Notes: generated from the sequence alone by a model not told the origin. Shown: positions 25,757-39,600, counted from the stretch's first letter. The stretch: 64,000 nt of DNA from Chrysoporthe austroafricana (GCA_001051155.2 JYIP02000006.1:744001-808000); one strand, 5' to 3'. Numbers and translations are program-made.

Positions 25757-26280
25757 AGACGAATTCGGAAAATTAAGAAAATTCAAAAGGAATTTCAGGA
25801 AAAACTGAAATTTGTATAAGAAAGAATAATAAAATATGCTAATTCCAAGAAAATTAAAGGACTAATCTTATAAGAAAAGAATAAAATTTATTTTATTCGA
25901 TAAAAAGAGCATATCAGAACGATAAAACCCTTTTATTCGCTAAATTATAAGAAACTTAGCTTATTCAAAATTTTAAAGAAAATCTCGAATATTAATTTCG
26001 AATTTATATTACTCTATAAAATGAAAATATACCCGATATTCTATATTTCGTTTTTCGAATTAATATTTAATATAGCCAAAACAAACAAATTTATATAAAT
26101 TGAAACTAACGAATTAGAATACAAAATCGAACGAATTTTCCGTTATTGAAAACTAATTAAGTATAAGGAATATTTAATTAAATAGAAAAAATATTATTCA
26201 AGTGAAAATAACTGGGAATTAGTTAATAACTTAAATAATACATAATAAGTATTCAAGAAATATTAAAAGAAGCAACTTAT
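25757..26280 (+). pseudogene. E0: integrase C-terminus and chromodomain (right piece)
   Basis: Continues the integrase frame that breaks at 161. A chromodomain is readable at about 26,107-26,260 (LEYKIERIF, then KEYLIK and YYSSENNWELV), with RIP stops. The piece belongs to a + strand family A element whose 5' part lies outside the window. Confidence 0.8.
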
Positions 26281-26389
26281 TAATTAACTAGAAAAATAAT
26301 TAAAAAGATTTGAAATATCTTTATGCTTTGCAATCGGGTTAATAATAGCCTATTTAATGCTAGAACTAAACTGCTATAAAGCAATATCC

Positions 26390-26960
26390 AGATTAAAACT
26401 TTTAGGAAAAAGACTTTCGGGAACCAAAGCTTCCAAAGCCCGATATTCAGCCTTAGCCCTAAGACGTTCTTCTTTCGCCTTTTTTGCCTTTAGCCGTTCT
26501 AATTCTTTAATAATATCCAAGCCCTAATATATTGCGCGGGCTATTTTCTCGGCCTATAAATAGCGCTGCTTTTATAACCGAAAGACTTTCGTATTAGCCA
26601 ATATCGCTTCCTTTTCGGCAGTATCCAATTCCGCTTTAACCCGGAAATGCTATTTTACGATCCGCTATATCTGAATCGGAATAAGGCCTATTATATTATA
26701 ATTACCCCGCTTGCTGCAAATGCATTCGGCATAACGTAAAGAATCCTTTTCCGAAGCATAATAAAAGAGATTATAGTCCGAATAGGAAAAATACGCAAGC
26801 ATTTCGGAATAGCAGGAAAAGACCGTAAGCCAGAAGGAGTTATTCTAATTTATTTTCTTGTAAAAACGTTTTTCGATTCTGCAAGATATTTTAATCAGGA
26901 AAGGGATATAAGAAGAAAAGGGTTAATAAGGGCTTTATAGAAAAAATTATCAGAAACGAC
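26390..26960 (-). pseudogene. Antisense accessory gene of E0
   Basis: The minus strand carries the same Glu/Ala/Arg-rich tail as in E1, E2 and E3, preceded by a longer helix-rich part. It sits between the chromodomain and the 3' LTR, opposite to pol. Interrupted by RIP stops; the cysteine module is only partly readable. Confidence 0.6.
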
Positions 26961-26980
26961 AATTAACAAAAAAGGGATAA

Positions 26981-27405
26981 TATTATAACTCGATATAGAA
27001 CGGCTTGCTAGCGTACTAGAACGTATAATAACCTTATTCAAGGATACTTATAAGGATTACGTAATTTAAAATTAAAGGTTGGACTAATAAAATCGCTATC
27101 GGTCCAGATAATCCTGTATAGATTAATAGTATCGATAGCAGTCCTATCGGTTTAGTACTGAAAAGCCAGATATATAAAAACGGGATATTTACCAGGTAAA
27201 TTACTATAGCTTTTTAATCGTAAATCTAAGTATCATTTGGACCTTATTTATATTTTAATAATAGCTATATTAGCTTATAAATATTGTAAACTATTGGTTT
27301 TGGAATACGTTTTCCGGTATTTAAAGTAGTATTTAGTACCGTTCTTGCTAATATAAACCCTTTAACACTACAGTTTATCCTAGGATTACTGCAGCGTTTA
27401 TAATA
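26981..27405 (+). repeat. E0 3' LTR (family A, variant U3)
   Basis: 425 bp, from TATTATAACTCG to GTTTATAATA, preceded by a purine tract AAAAAAGGGATAA. Its first 200 bases differ from the E1/E2/E3 LTRs and contain several CTATCGGT-like words, shared with the E7 LTR. The matching 5' LTR is outside the window. Confidence 0.8.
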
Positions 27406-28700
27406 TAATAGTTTAAAGGAAACCTTCTTAAGTCTTCTTCTTTAGCATTTAAAGGGTTGCTTAAATAGTCGGAATCGCTGCTATTTATAGCCGCGTCGTA
27501 AATAGAGCTTTTTTTTCTTATAGCGAGTTGCTTTTATTCTTTAAACTTCCGTAAAAACTATTTTGAACTTTCTTTTATTAAGAAATACAGTAAGCAATAA
27601 TCTTAATAGCAAGCTATCCAGCTTATACTACCGTAATTAAGGTTTGCTGCTTATTCCGGTAAGATATTATTATTTAGCTAATTAAGTTTTTATTGCTAAG
27701 CGATATTAACCTATTTTTCCGAAATTAATTTCCAATCTCGTTTTTTCTTTTCCTAATAGCAATTGCATGCAATATAGCCTTTTTTGCTGCAATTATAGCA
27801 AATAACCCCCTTATATTATTTTCGTATTAAAGTATTTAATTTTATAAATCTAATATATATTGTATTTAAATAAGCCGTATTATTCCGGATTTTCTATTAA
27901 AACTTTCGTTTCTCTAAATTAAATTAATATTTTGAAGTATTATTATAATTCCTTTATTATTGCTAGCGCTATTTATAGAATCGATTATCAATACGGACTG
28001 CTTTATTAATAAACTTATTAAGTTTTTCGGGTTAGTTTTCCTTATAAAGTTCGTTTTTAACTTTTTCTTTAAATCCTATATAATAAATGTCTATAAGGAA
28101 TTCGTTTTCGTAATCGAAATGAATAATAATTTATTTGAATTTGGCTATATAATTTGTAATAAAGCTAATTTATCGAAATGCTTCCAATTGCTATATTGCA
28201 ATACGTCTTTTATCCGGGTTCCTAAAAGTTTTAATAAAAGCCAATTTAAAATTGGCATAGCGCTAAAAAATGCGCTTAGTATCTTTAGAACGGAAATCCT
28301 TATTATTATCCAGATAATTACGGAAAGTTAGCTTTTACTATTAAAGAGCTATTCTTTCAAAGCGGCTTCCCGCAAAATCAATCTTATCGTAAGTAATCCT
28401 GAATTAAGCGCTATAATATTTGAAATAAGCTTTGAGTTGGATTAAGAAGGCCCGGAAGATTTTTCGAATGCTTTTATAAAGCTTAAGTTTATTAAACTTA
28501 AAAGCTTTAACCTATTGGAAAGCATTAAAGCGGAAAACCTTATTCTTGACTTTTTCAAATTGCTAATATAAAGCTATATTTTGCTGCTAGAACTGTTCGT
28601 TAATAAGGATAATTAAAGCTTTTTCCTAAAAAGCTTAATTGCTAGAAGAAAATAAAATTTAAAGCGCTATCGTATTTCCGGTATTGCTTAAAGAATATAT
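27406..28700 (-). pseudogene. E7 gag fragment, RIP-inactivated
   Basis: Reverse-strand match to E3 gag and the following linker; the zinc-knuckle region is near 27,740-27,800. An opposite-strand open stretch at 27,960-28,331 (123 codons) is a shadow produced by loss of stops on that strand and is not a gene. Confidence 0.75.
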
Positions 28701-28732
28701 ACTAAACCGTTCTTAAATAAAAGTTATAAAAA

Positions 28733-29179
28733 TGTTATAAATGCTATAGCAATCTTAAAATAAACTATAAAATCAAAAGGGTTTATATTAACAAAAACAA
28801 TATTAAATATAACTTTATATACCGGAAACTTATTTAATAAATATTTGCAATATTTATAAGCTAATATAGCTATTATTAGAAGGTATTATAGGGTTTAAGT
28901 AATATTTAGATTTATAACTGAAAAGCTATAATAATCTATTTAGCGGATATTTTATTTTTATATATCTAGCTCTTTAATTCTAGACCGATAGGACCGTTAT
29001 CAATACTATCGGTTTATATAAAACCGTTAAGACTAATAGCAATTCTGTCGGTTCAACCCTTAACCCTGGATTACGTAATTCTTATAAGTATTTTCTAATA
29101 AAGTTATTATATAAACTAGCTTATTAGCTTTTCCTATTTTTAATACAATAGCAAGCCATCTTTATATTGGGTTATAATA
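28733..29179 (-). repeat. E7 5' LTR (family A, variant U3)
   Basis: 447 bp, from TGTTATAAATGC to TTATAATA. It shares the TATCGGT-containing variant segment with the E0 LTR. Confidence 0.8.
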
Positions 29180-29207
29180 TATAGTTAAGAAAATATTAAT
29201 TAATATT

Positions 29208-32200
29208 ATGGATAATAATAGAAATTTAATTTTAAAAAACCGAAATTTCCAATTGCGCTTTTATTATCGATTCGTACGAAAAAATATTAAAAGATATTTT
29301 ATTCAATTAACTTTAGCAAATTTCAATATCGATAACGGAAAATTGCAATATAATCTAGATAAAAAGGATAAGCTAAGTCGAAAAAGCTATTTTTGTATAA
29401 ATAACGATTTGTTTATAGCTAATAGCAATAAATAAATTAAAAAAATTGAAAATAACGAAAATTTATAAAAGCAAAATAATAATTCGAAAGAATATATTAA
29501 TAAGGAAAATATAATAATCGAAAATAATATATAGATTTTTCGAACCGAAAAAGTAAAACTATCGGTAAACGAAAGTATATTTTATATTAAATACTTTATA
29601 TAATTATTTAGTTAGCTATAAAATTTTCTTAAAATCAATATATAGAAAAGAGAAATTTTGGGATATAATATTTCTATACTTATAATTAAGCCTTATTATA
29701 ATAGCAGCTATACGTATATAAGAGCTGCAGCCAAAATATATTCAAATAAGCCGGATATAAAAGTCTGTATTAATATAAGCGCTAGTCGTTATGCTATTGC
29801 CGAAAAATTATTAATATAATTTCTTAAAACGAAAGTAAATTAAAATGTAAAAGCTAAGCTTAAAAGCGTAAGCTAATCGCTAATAAAAAGCTAGGCTAAA
29901 TTCGACTTATATTTCTAGAGTAATAAGTATAGCTATTTAATTATATTTCGTATTCGAATAAAAGCTTGAATATTGAATCGATTAAAAATAAACATTCTAT
30001 TAAAATAAGAATATAATATTCTTTACAAACTAAATATTCTAAATTCAGAATTGTTTATACGATTTGGTTATTTTAATAATATTATAGCAAAAGTAGAAAT
30101 ATTTGCTTAAATATTAATATAATCCCGGCAAGTAAAAGCTGCAATTATTATAATAATACCGTTTAGATCTTATAAGCTAATCTTTATTAATATTAAGCGA
30201 ATCTTAAAAATATAACCTTTTTATTTAAGCCGAAATAAAAAGAGTAAATAAATTACTTAATAAGCTATTAAACTAAAGAGGTTTTAATAACGAATTAAGC
30301 AATAACCCTTTTAAAAATCCAGAAAAATTAATTTCTAAAAACAGTTAAACTATTCCAGACGGATTATATAACCCTGCTAGCAAATTATAATAATTACTAT
30401 TATATCGCGCGATAATACCTTTTTTAACGAATTAAAGACGAATTATAGCTTTTAAGAAAGCTGAATTCAGATTAATTATTATTTATTAAGCATATTTTCT
30501 AATAAATTGCGGAAATTACTGGAAAATAGCTAGAAAAATACCGATTTCTGGATATAGAAACTCCCGAAATAAAAGACTATTTCGAAAAGAGTAATAAATT
30601 AAGGATTCGAAAAGATAAAACTATTAAAGAATCGAAAATTGATTTCGGTATATATATTTGCAAGCATTTACTGGAATTTCTCTATAAAATTATAGAATTA
30701 ATACGAATATATATTAGAGTTTTCAAAAATATAAATCCCGTTAATATGCTAATCGATTAATAAATAAAAGTCGATTTAATTAAAAAATAACAAAATTAAA
30801 AAATAAAATAAAAGCTATATTATTCAAATAAAGAAAACTAAAAGGTAATTAATAAAATTTTGGATAAGTTATATTAACAAAATCGAGCTAAATAAGTTAT
30901 AAATATAATGCTATTCAGTTTATTAATTTTTATAATTTAGAAAAATATAAATAGCTAAAAGAAAAGACGTATAATAATTAATTTATATACTTTAAATAAA
31001 ATTTTAATCTTTAACGCTTATTCTTTGCTATTATAGTAAGAAATTATCAAATAGCTAAAAAGAAAAATATATATTATAATAATAAATGCATAGCAATTTT
31101 TCTATTAATTTTTAATATATCCAAATTATAAAAACCGATTTATTATTATTAGTTATTGCAATTAAAAAAGAATGAAAATTCTATTTATAAGATTTCGAAA
31201 TTTATTATTTTATATTTAGCATTTTATAAATTAATTCTTACGATTATATTATAAATTTGTTTTCGCTTTTATAAACGATATTATTATTTATTTAATTGTA
31301 AAATAAAACTACTTGCAATACTTATAAATTATTTTCTTATTATTTTTATATAAAAATATTTTATTAGCTAAACTTAAATCGTTTTTTAAATATCTTTTAG
31401 TTCAGATTTTAAGATTCAAAGTAAACAGATTCGGAATTTCCAATACGGAATACCGGATATAAGCTATTCGCAATTTAGAATTCCTTAAAATACTTTAATA
31501 ACTAGAAAGGTTTATTGGATTTATAAAATACTTATATTATTTAATTCTTAAATATAATTATAAAATTAATTTATTTTAGAAAAGGAAAATTAAGATATTA
31601 AATAAAGCTTGCTAATCGAATTATTTATTTTCAAGTATAAAATAGTAAAACTATATTACGCAAGCTATTTTCGATTTAATATTAAATGAAATTAATAGTT
31701 TTTATAATTTTAAAATAGCTTTAAAAGCTAAAAATACTTTATTTTATTATATCCCAAATAAACTTTTTTTTATTTAATTAAATACGTTTAAAGAAATAGA
31801 ATTTTCAAATATTATTTTTCAATTAGCAAATAATTATATATAGAACGGAATATTGCTAATAGCAAATATAGCTATATAATTAATTTTCTATTTAAGCAAA
31901 ACAATTAATAAAGCAAAATAAAAATATTGGCTTATAAAGCTTGAAATAGCTTATTTAATATAATTAATACGAAAACTGCAAATAATAATAGAATTGAATC
32001 GAATTAAGCTAGTTTATAGTTTTATTAATTACGTAATAATAGTTAGCATTATTTATTTATTATTTATAAATATAATAAATAAGATTAAAGCAAATATACG
32101 GTTAATTCTCGTTTCGAAATATTTAAGCTAATTTAACTTGAAAGCATATTATATACCGGGAAAGTCGAATATTCTTGCAAATGCTATATTAAGATTATTA

Positions 32201-33720
32201 TTTACTCAGAAATTTATTAATAATAAAGGCATTTTAAATAAGATATAAGAAAACGAATTTATTTAAGTTTTTAGTAAAATATTTATAAATAGCGAAATAA
32301 AAGCGCGTATTAAGAAAAAATATAAAAAATACCCTTTATAGTCCAAAATAATCGAATAATTAAAAAATTCAAATAAAGTTGCCCGATTACTTTTTATATT
32401 AAATTATAATAGCTTATTATTTTTTAAAGATTATTATAGGAAATAACGATTATATATCCCGAATAAAATAGCATTGGATTTTATTAAAGAAGCTTATAAT
32501 GGAAAATATTATTTCAGTATAAATTGCATATAGTACGATTTGATAAATTGATTTATTATTAGATATTGCTATATTAAAATACGCAATTATATATCGATAT
32601 ATTAAGCTTATAACGAAAACAAAAATAATTTATAGCAATTTTTAAAAGAAATGCAGCTTATATTATTTCTATTAATTCTATTTTATATTATTATTATAGA
32701 TTTTATTATAGAATTATTAATAATATTATTTATAAATATTATATAAGCTTTAACTAAAATGCTATTTCTGGAAATATTTCTTACGATTACGAATAAATAT
32801 TCCAAAATTACGATTATTATATTAAGTAACGCAATATATATTATAGCAAATTGGGCAATTTTTGTCTTACGAATACTTTATATTACTAGCTAGGAAATAC
32901 TTAAAAGGATTATTTCAAATAGAGATTCGAAATTCCTATCGGAATTCTAGAAATATTTATAAGAAGCTATCGGAACGAAACTTGCTTATTTTACTGCTTT
33001 ATATTCGCAAACGGATAAGCAATTTGAAATAAAAAACTGAATAATTGAAATAATAATTCGGCATTTTATAACCGTTTACTCTAATGCAAAATAGATTGAA
33101 ATAATACTAGCATTATAGTTTAACTTAAATAACGCATATAATCGAGCTATAAAATATTTAGCTAGCCAAATGCTATTCGGATTTAATTTATTATCGGGCT
33201 AGTAAATAAAGGATATAATATTCTTAGCAAAAAAAATCTTTTAAGAAGAAATTTAACTTTTTATTGCTAAAGCGCAAATAGCAGCTAAATTGCAATATAA
33301 TAAGCATTATTGCTAAATAGTTTTCGAATTAAATAATTAAATATATATTCGTTTGGGTTACGAGTATTTATTGCCAAGTAACTTATTTTTGAAATTTTTA
33401 TAATAAAGAATAAGATTTTTCTAAATTATTCGAAAAATAAAGAACTTAGCGTATAAATTGAAATTAATTCTTTATATAAATATTTATCCAGTAATTTCAG
33501 TAATATAATTAAAGCTTGCAAACCTTCTTAAAATAAACCTTTATAAACGTAACTTTATATATTAAGACTTAATAAATATGCTAGAAAATTCGGATATCGA
33601 GAAATATTAAGAAAATTACTAATATTATGAATTAGAAAGGATAATTAGCTGCTATAAGCAAAAATATAAATATAATCCGCGCAGAATTAAATACTTAATA
33701 AAATAGATAAATTATTTTAG
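29208..33720 (+). pseudogene. B2 pol, RIP-inactivated
   Basis: A clean opening stretch at 29,208-29,435 (75 residues, MDNNRNLILKNRNFQLRFYY onward) matches the B1 minus strand near 9,260-9,480. The integrase core is at 32,905-33,205 and reads IISNRDSKFLSEF, then QTDKQFEIKN. The RT region about 30,900-31,600 is so degraded that the catalytic motif is not certain. This is one of the most heavily mutated copies in the window, in keeping with B2 being the outermost and oldest element of the nest. Confidence 0.75.
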
Positions 33721-33736
33721 CTATTATAATATATAA

Positions 33737-34085
33737 ATGCCCCGTAATGCTTTGAATACGGATGAAATAATACGTAATTTCGAACGGAAATGCGAAATTA
33801 TAGCCGAATTACAAGAAAAAGCAAAGCAAAAGCGGCTATTAGCGGAAGAAATCTTTAAACCGGGAAATATTATTGTAATTGCTTTACGAAAATAAAGCTG
33901 GCCAAAGCGCGATTTACAAATAGAAAGTATATTAAAATAAGCTAATTTATTTATTCCAAAAGATAGAAAGAATTTACAATGCAATAAACGCGCATTAAAG
34001 TAAAAGCGATTGTTAAATAAAGCAAGTAAATTTCTAGCGAATGCAAAAGGCTATTATTTCGTAAATTGCTAGTAAATTTATTTTA
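33737..34085 (+). pseudogene. B2 small coding block after integrase
   Basis: Begins MPRNALNTDEIIRNFERKCE and matches the B1 block at 4,957-4,600, including NRKNLQCNKRAL-like and LANAKGYYFVN segments. The antisense open stretch 33,724-33,984 is its shadow. Confidence 0.5.
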
Positions 34086-34359
34086 TTTTCCTTTTCTTAC
34101 TAGCGCATTTATAATTATTATCCTTATCCATTTATTATAATTAGCCGCATTGCCCTATTATTATTACTTTTCATTATATTTTTGAATATTATTTTTGAGT
34201 ATTAAGCCAGTATTATTATTAATTTCGCTTTATCCTGTTAAATTTCTATAAACTTATAAAGACTGTATTAATAAAGCTATTAATATTATTAAAACCAAAA
34301 CGCGTTATGCAATTATCAAGTCGTATTTTTCCGTAAATGCCTCGCTATAAAACTAAAAC

Positions 34360-35145
34360 TGATAAGAAACGATACGTTTAGCTATGCTTAATTTTTATAT
34401 AATGCTATACTTTATATTCTAAGAAAAACTTTCTAAAGTTTGCCGAAAAAGCAAGACTATATAATATGCTAAATACGTTTATAAAGTATTATTTAAAGAC
34501 CGCTTTTCCTTAAAAGAATATTAATAGGCTATATATTTGTATAATAGCGAAAGCCGTTTCTACTGTAATATTTATATAACGAAAAACTACTTAAACGATT
34601 TCTTTTGCTATTAAGAAGCTTATATAATAGCCTTTTATTAAGCGCTAATTAATAAGGGTTATACCGATATAATAAACCGAGAAATCGAATATAATATTTA
34701 TATTCTTAATATTAAGCTAAATAATAGCGATATTAATTAGCTGCTAATTATTAAAAAGGCTTAAAAGCTTATTTTATAATATTTTATACTATTATAGATT
34801 AACTGTTCTAGCTTCATTTACGAAAGATAAAAGCTTTATTCAAGCACTTTTATTAATATAAATGCTATTACGAGCAAGGATATAAACGATAAACTAATAA
34901 ATAACTTTATTAAAGGAATATCGCTTAAATTTATTTCGAATTTACTTACCGTTTATAATTCTATTTTTGCCTTATATACTTTATTAATAGCTTATTATAT
35001 TCTATTTCCTATTATAATATCGAGAGATAATCGTTTACAAAATAAGCATAGCCGTTATATTAAAAATAAAGTTAAATAAACGATATTAAACAATTATAGC
35101 AACTTTATTAAAAAGGAAGTAAATGTTATATGCTATATAGCTAAT
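34360..35145 (+). pseudogene. B2 post-integrase block, first part
   Basis: Degraded coding sequence matching B1 4,390-3,500 on the element-sense strand. It includes ISRDNRLQNKHSRYIKNK, nearly identical to the B1 ISKDNRLRNKHSRYIKNK. Unidentified protein. Split by E2 after CTAAT (35,141-35,145). Confidence 0.5.
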
Positions 35146-35589
35146 TGTTATAAACCAATATATAGGACCAGGATTTAGCACTAAAAGCTACCCGGAACGA
35201 CCTATTCGTTACTGAGATTTCAGAATTAACTGCAAAACTTAATAAATACTTATATAAGCCAGGGCTAGGGTTAGATAAGATAAGGATCATTGGATTACCA
35301 AGTAAGCCAGTAAGCTAGGCTTATTAGCTTACTTAATAAGCCGGTAATCCCTTACTGAAAAGCTGGATATATAAAGACTAGATATTTACTAAATAGATAG
35401 CAATAGCTCTTCAGTTATTAATTTAAGTATCAATTGGACCCTATTATTGATAGTCGTATAAGATTTATAAATATTGCAATACTTAATAAATCGTATTCTA
35501 GTATTCAAAGTATATATTTAGTACCGCTTTTGCTAGCATAAACCTTTAACCTTATAGTATATTTCAGGATTGCTATAGCATTTATAATA
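35146..35589 (+). repeat. E2 5' LTR (family A) with internal hairpin
   Basis: 444 bp, from TGTTATAAACC to TTTATAATA; here the terminal TG is unmutated. It contains a strong inverted repeat at 35,292-35,350: GGATTACC with GGTAATCC outside, and AGTAAGC with GCTTACT inside. Confidence 0.92.
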
Positions 35590-35689
35590 TTTTGATAATT
35601 CTTATTTAAAAACGGTTTAGTATATTCCTTTTGAATAATATCGAAATACGATAGCGCTCTAGACCTTATTTTCTTCTAGCAACCAGGCC

Positions 35690-36620
35690 TTTTAGAAAGG
35701 AAACCCAGTTATCCTTATTAACGAATAATTTCAGGAATAAAATATGGCTTTGTACTAACAGCTCGAGGAAGTCAAGAACGAAATTTTCCGCCTTAATGCC
35801 TTTCAGCAAGCTAAAACTTTTAAGCTTGATAAGCCTAGACTTTACAAAAGCATTCGCGGGAACTTTCAAGCTTTCTTAATTCAGCTTAAAGCTTATTTCA
35901 AGCATTATAGTACCCAATTTAGGATTACTTACGATAAGATCGATTTCGTAAGAAGCCGGTTCAAAAGAATGGCATTTCAGTAATAGGAACCCACTTTTCG
36001 TAATTACTTGAATAACGATAACGCATTCCGTTCCGAAAGTACCAAACATATCTTCTAGCATTATTCCAATTTCGAAAAAGCCCTTACCAAAACCTTTGGA
36101 AACCCGGACGAATAACGTATTGCAATATAGTAATTGAAAGCATTTCGGCAAATAGGATTAGCGGCAGATTATACGGCCAAGTTTAAGCAAATTATCGCTT
36201 ATTTCGATTACGAAAACGAGCCCTTTATAAACGTTTACTATGCAAGATTTAAGGAAAAAGTCAAGGACAAGCTTTATAAGGAAAATTAATCCGAAAAATT
36301 TAATAAGTTTATTAATAAGGCCGTTCGTATCGATAATCGATTTTATAAACGAAAACGATAATAATAGAAAAACTATAATAGTACCTTTCGATATTAATTC
36401 AATTTTGGAAAATACAAGTTTTAGCATAATAACCGGAATAGTATAGCTTATTCGAGCACGATATATACTGGATTTATAAAATTAGATACCTTTATACGAG
36501 AATAATGCAAAAAAATTATTTATTATAATTATAGCAAAAAAGGGTATATTGCTTGCAATTGCTATTAAGAGAAAAAAAAGCGAGAATAGAAACTAGTCCC
36601 GGAAAGATAAATCAATATCG
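35690..36620 (+). pseudogene. E2 gag, RIP-inactivated
   Basis: The + strand reads Gag, with KAYFKHYSTQFRITYDKIDF, then DYTAKF and INVYYARFKEKVKDKLYKEN recognisable between stops. The zinc-knuckle region lies near 36,510-36,570. Antisense open stretches at 35,666-36,427 are shadows. Confidence 0.8.
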
Positions 36621-36699
36621 CTTAGCAATAGGAACCCAATCAGTTAAGCAATAACGTCTTACCAGAATAAGCAGCAAACTTTAATTATAGCAATATAAG

Positions 36700-39600
36700 C
36701 TAAATAGCCTGTTATTAGGATTACTGCTTATTGCATTTTTCGGCAAAAGAAAGCTTAAGATAATTCTTATGCAAGCTTAAAGAATAAAGATAACTCGCTA
36801 TAAAAAGAAAAAGCCTTCTTTACGATACGGCTATAAATAATAGCAATTTAGACTGCTTAAGCAACTTATTAATTGCTAGAAAAGAGGATTTAAGACAATT
36901 CCCTTTAAAGATATATTTCGATAGACAATAGGAAGCAATAATAAAAGAAGAATTCGGTATCTTAAATACGATAGTATTAATACTTAGCGCTATAATAAAA
37001 GAAATAGCATTATTAAACTAATAGCTAGATAACTTGCTAACCTTTATATTCGAAAGAGAATCAGAAAAATACGGCATTCTAAGTACGAAATAGTTATGAC
37101 AAGAATACGGCAACTAGAAAACCAAATATACGAAAATCGAGTACCTTATTTACAGGCTTATATTATAGGAATTCTTTCAAAGCATCCCGTTTTAGAATAG
37201 CGAATATAGATTTCAAGAAGATAAAAGAATCAGTTATTTATACTTTCGTTATTACAAACTTGCTTGGATATATTGCGTATATTATAACTGCTAGATATAT
37301 TTCAGCAAGAAAGTCAAATACAATTGGTTCCCAATTAAGGAATGGAATTAATTAATTCAACTTATTATAAAATCTTAAAGGAAATATAGAAAAGTCTTGC
37401 ATATCGAATATAGCAATGCTTATATCGGATTACTTAATAATTGTCTATAGAAATGCATTCAGAGAAAAACTATATAGGAACAATATTACGTATCGGCATA
37501 TTCTATCCATATGCAAGATAAAGCTAAGGAATAATACTGATTGCAAAAAGCCGAAAAGGCAAAGTAGTATATTTAAAGTTAAATAAAAAGATTAGCGAGG
37601 CAAGCAGCAAAATAAATATAAAATAACCCAAAAAGAAAAGATCGCTTGTAATAAGATAGCAGCCAATCAGGATTACTAAATCCTTATACGCTATTACAAA
37701 TAATAAAAAAGAATATATTATTTTGAATGCATGCGTTAACGGGCAAAAATACGGCGTATTATTGGATAATAGCGCATAAGGAAATTTTATTTTGCCAGAA
37801 ATTATTAATAAAGAACGAATTCCTTAAATATAGAAAAAAGATTCTTATAGATTCAATATTATAAAAAGAAAGGCAATAGCATATAACTTTAGCATAATCG
37901 ACAAAAAGATTAATTATTTATTTATTTTGATTTAAAGCCTTACGATAAGCATTACTTTCGATATTATAAATACGGCATAGCATAAATTAATCTTAAGAAT
38001 ATTATAGCTCAAAAAGTATAACTTTTATATCGACTGGACTATTAGCTAAATTTTATAGAAACTAGTTATATTTATTAAAAAGATTGCAATTAACGGAAAA
38101 AGGAAAGACTTAATTATTAAGGATAGCATTAAGCATATGCGCTTAAATAAGCTCAAATATACTCTTAAAGCAGAAGTACTTGCCGAATAATAAGGAAAGG
38201 TTACGGAAATTTCGAACTTATAAGTATAGGTTAGAAACGAGCCGAAAATTCAAGCGATTAGCGATTAGCAAAAGACTAATCCGATATAAAGCGTTACGAA
38301 ACTATATAGACTATAGAATTATAAGGAAATTTAGCTTTTAATATAACGGGCATAAAAAGATTACGAAAAGAAATTTTGCCTTATAAATAACAAATACTCA
38401 AGACTATTAGAAACCAGAATATATAAATAGAAAAAAGAAGCAATAGAAAAGAGATATGCTTAATAATACCTTTTATTCTTCCAAATTTCAAAAGATAAAG
38501 AAAGACTATTACCAGAATTCGAGAATATACCAAAAGAATATTACGAATTCAAGAAATTATAATAAAGGAAATTTGATACCGGTTTGCCGGAATATAATCT
38601 TTTCGATTATAAAATCTTACTGAAAAAAGGAATAAAACTTAAAAATTACCCTATTTACAAACTCGACTAAGCAAAATTCGAAATATTTAGGAAATATATT
38701 AACGAAAACCTGAAAAGAAGCTATATACGAAAATCGCAATTACTTGCGAAATACTCAATTCTATTTATACCCAAAAAGAATAGCAAATTACGACTTTATA
38801 TAAATTATAAATAGCTTAACGATATTACGATTAAGAACCGCTATCCCTTGCTCTTAATAAGAGAAATGCAAGACTGGTTAATAAGAATAAACTAATTTAT
38901 TACGTTCGACTTTAAAGAAAAATATTATTATATCCGAATTAAAAAAGATAATATTTGGAAAATAGTATTTAGGACCCGTTACAGATATTTCGAATACGTA
39001 ATCTTACCTTTTAGACTAATTAACGCGCCCGTATTTTTCCAAGAAATGATTAATAATATTTTCTGCAAATATTTGAATACTATCGTTATTATTTACTTTA
39101 ATAATATCTTTATTTATTCAAAAGATTTCGAATCCTATAAATAATATATATAGCAAGTATTCTAGACTTTGCAAAATAATAAGTTCCTAATCGAACCGAG
39201 CAAATGCTGCTTTTATTAGCAAAAAGTTAATTATTTCGGCTATATAATAAAGCCAAGCAAAATTAATATGCAAAAAGATAAAATCCAAGCAATAAAAGAA
39301 TGGCTTATATTAGAAAAAACAAAAAAAGTTAGAGCATTTCTCGGCTATATTAATTTCTATTAATAATTTATCCGGGATTATAGCAAAATCGCATGCCCCT
39401 TTACGGATCTTATAAAGAAAGACCGAAAGTTCAAATGGATATAAGAAGTATAGGAAATATTCGATAAGATCAAGAAACGAATAATATCGGAACTTATATT
39501 TTGCAAAATAAATCCAAATAAACTATTTGAAATCGAAACCGATATATCAGATTATATATTGGAAAGACAATTGGGCTAATGAAATAATTAAGGACGTTTC

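Larger units (their letters stand above)
27406..29179 (-). mobile_element. E7: 5' part of a family A element, cut by E0
   Basis: Reads right to left: a 5' LTR (28,733-29,179), then gag to about 27,410, where the E0 3' LTR begins. The remainder of E7 should lie beyond E0, left of the window. It is inserted in B2: the sequence to its right (29,180 onward) continues B2, with TATAG as the right TSD. Confidence 0.8.

Noticed and set aside
27960..28331. 123-codon open frame on + in E7
   Set aside because: It is antisense to gag of E7; the open frame results from the biased base content. The same antisense frame appears over gag in E1, E2 and E3.
33724..33984. 86-codon frames at 4,709-4,969 (+) and 33,724-33,984 (-) as a conserved gene
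   Set aside because: Both are antisense to the MPRNAL block of family B, whose sense strand is also open and fits the element orientation.
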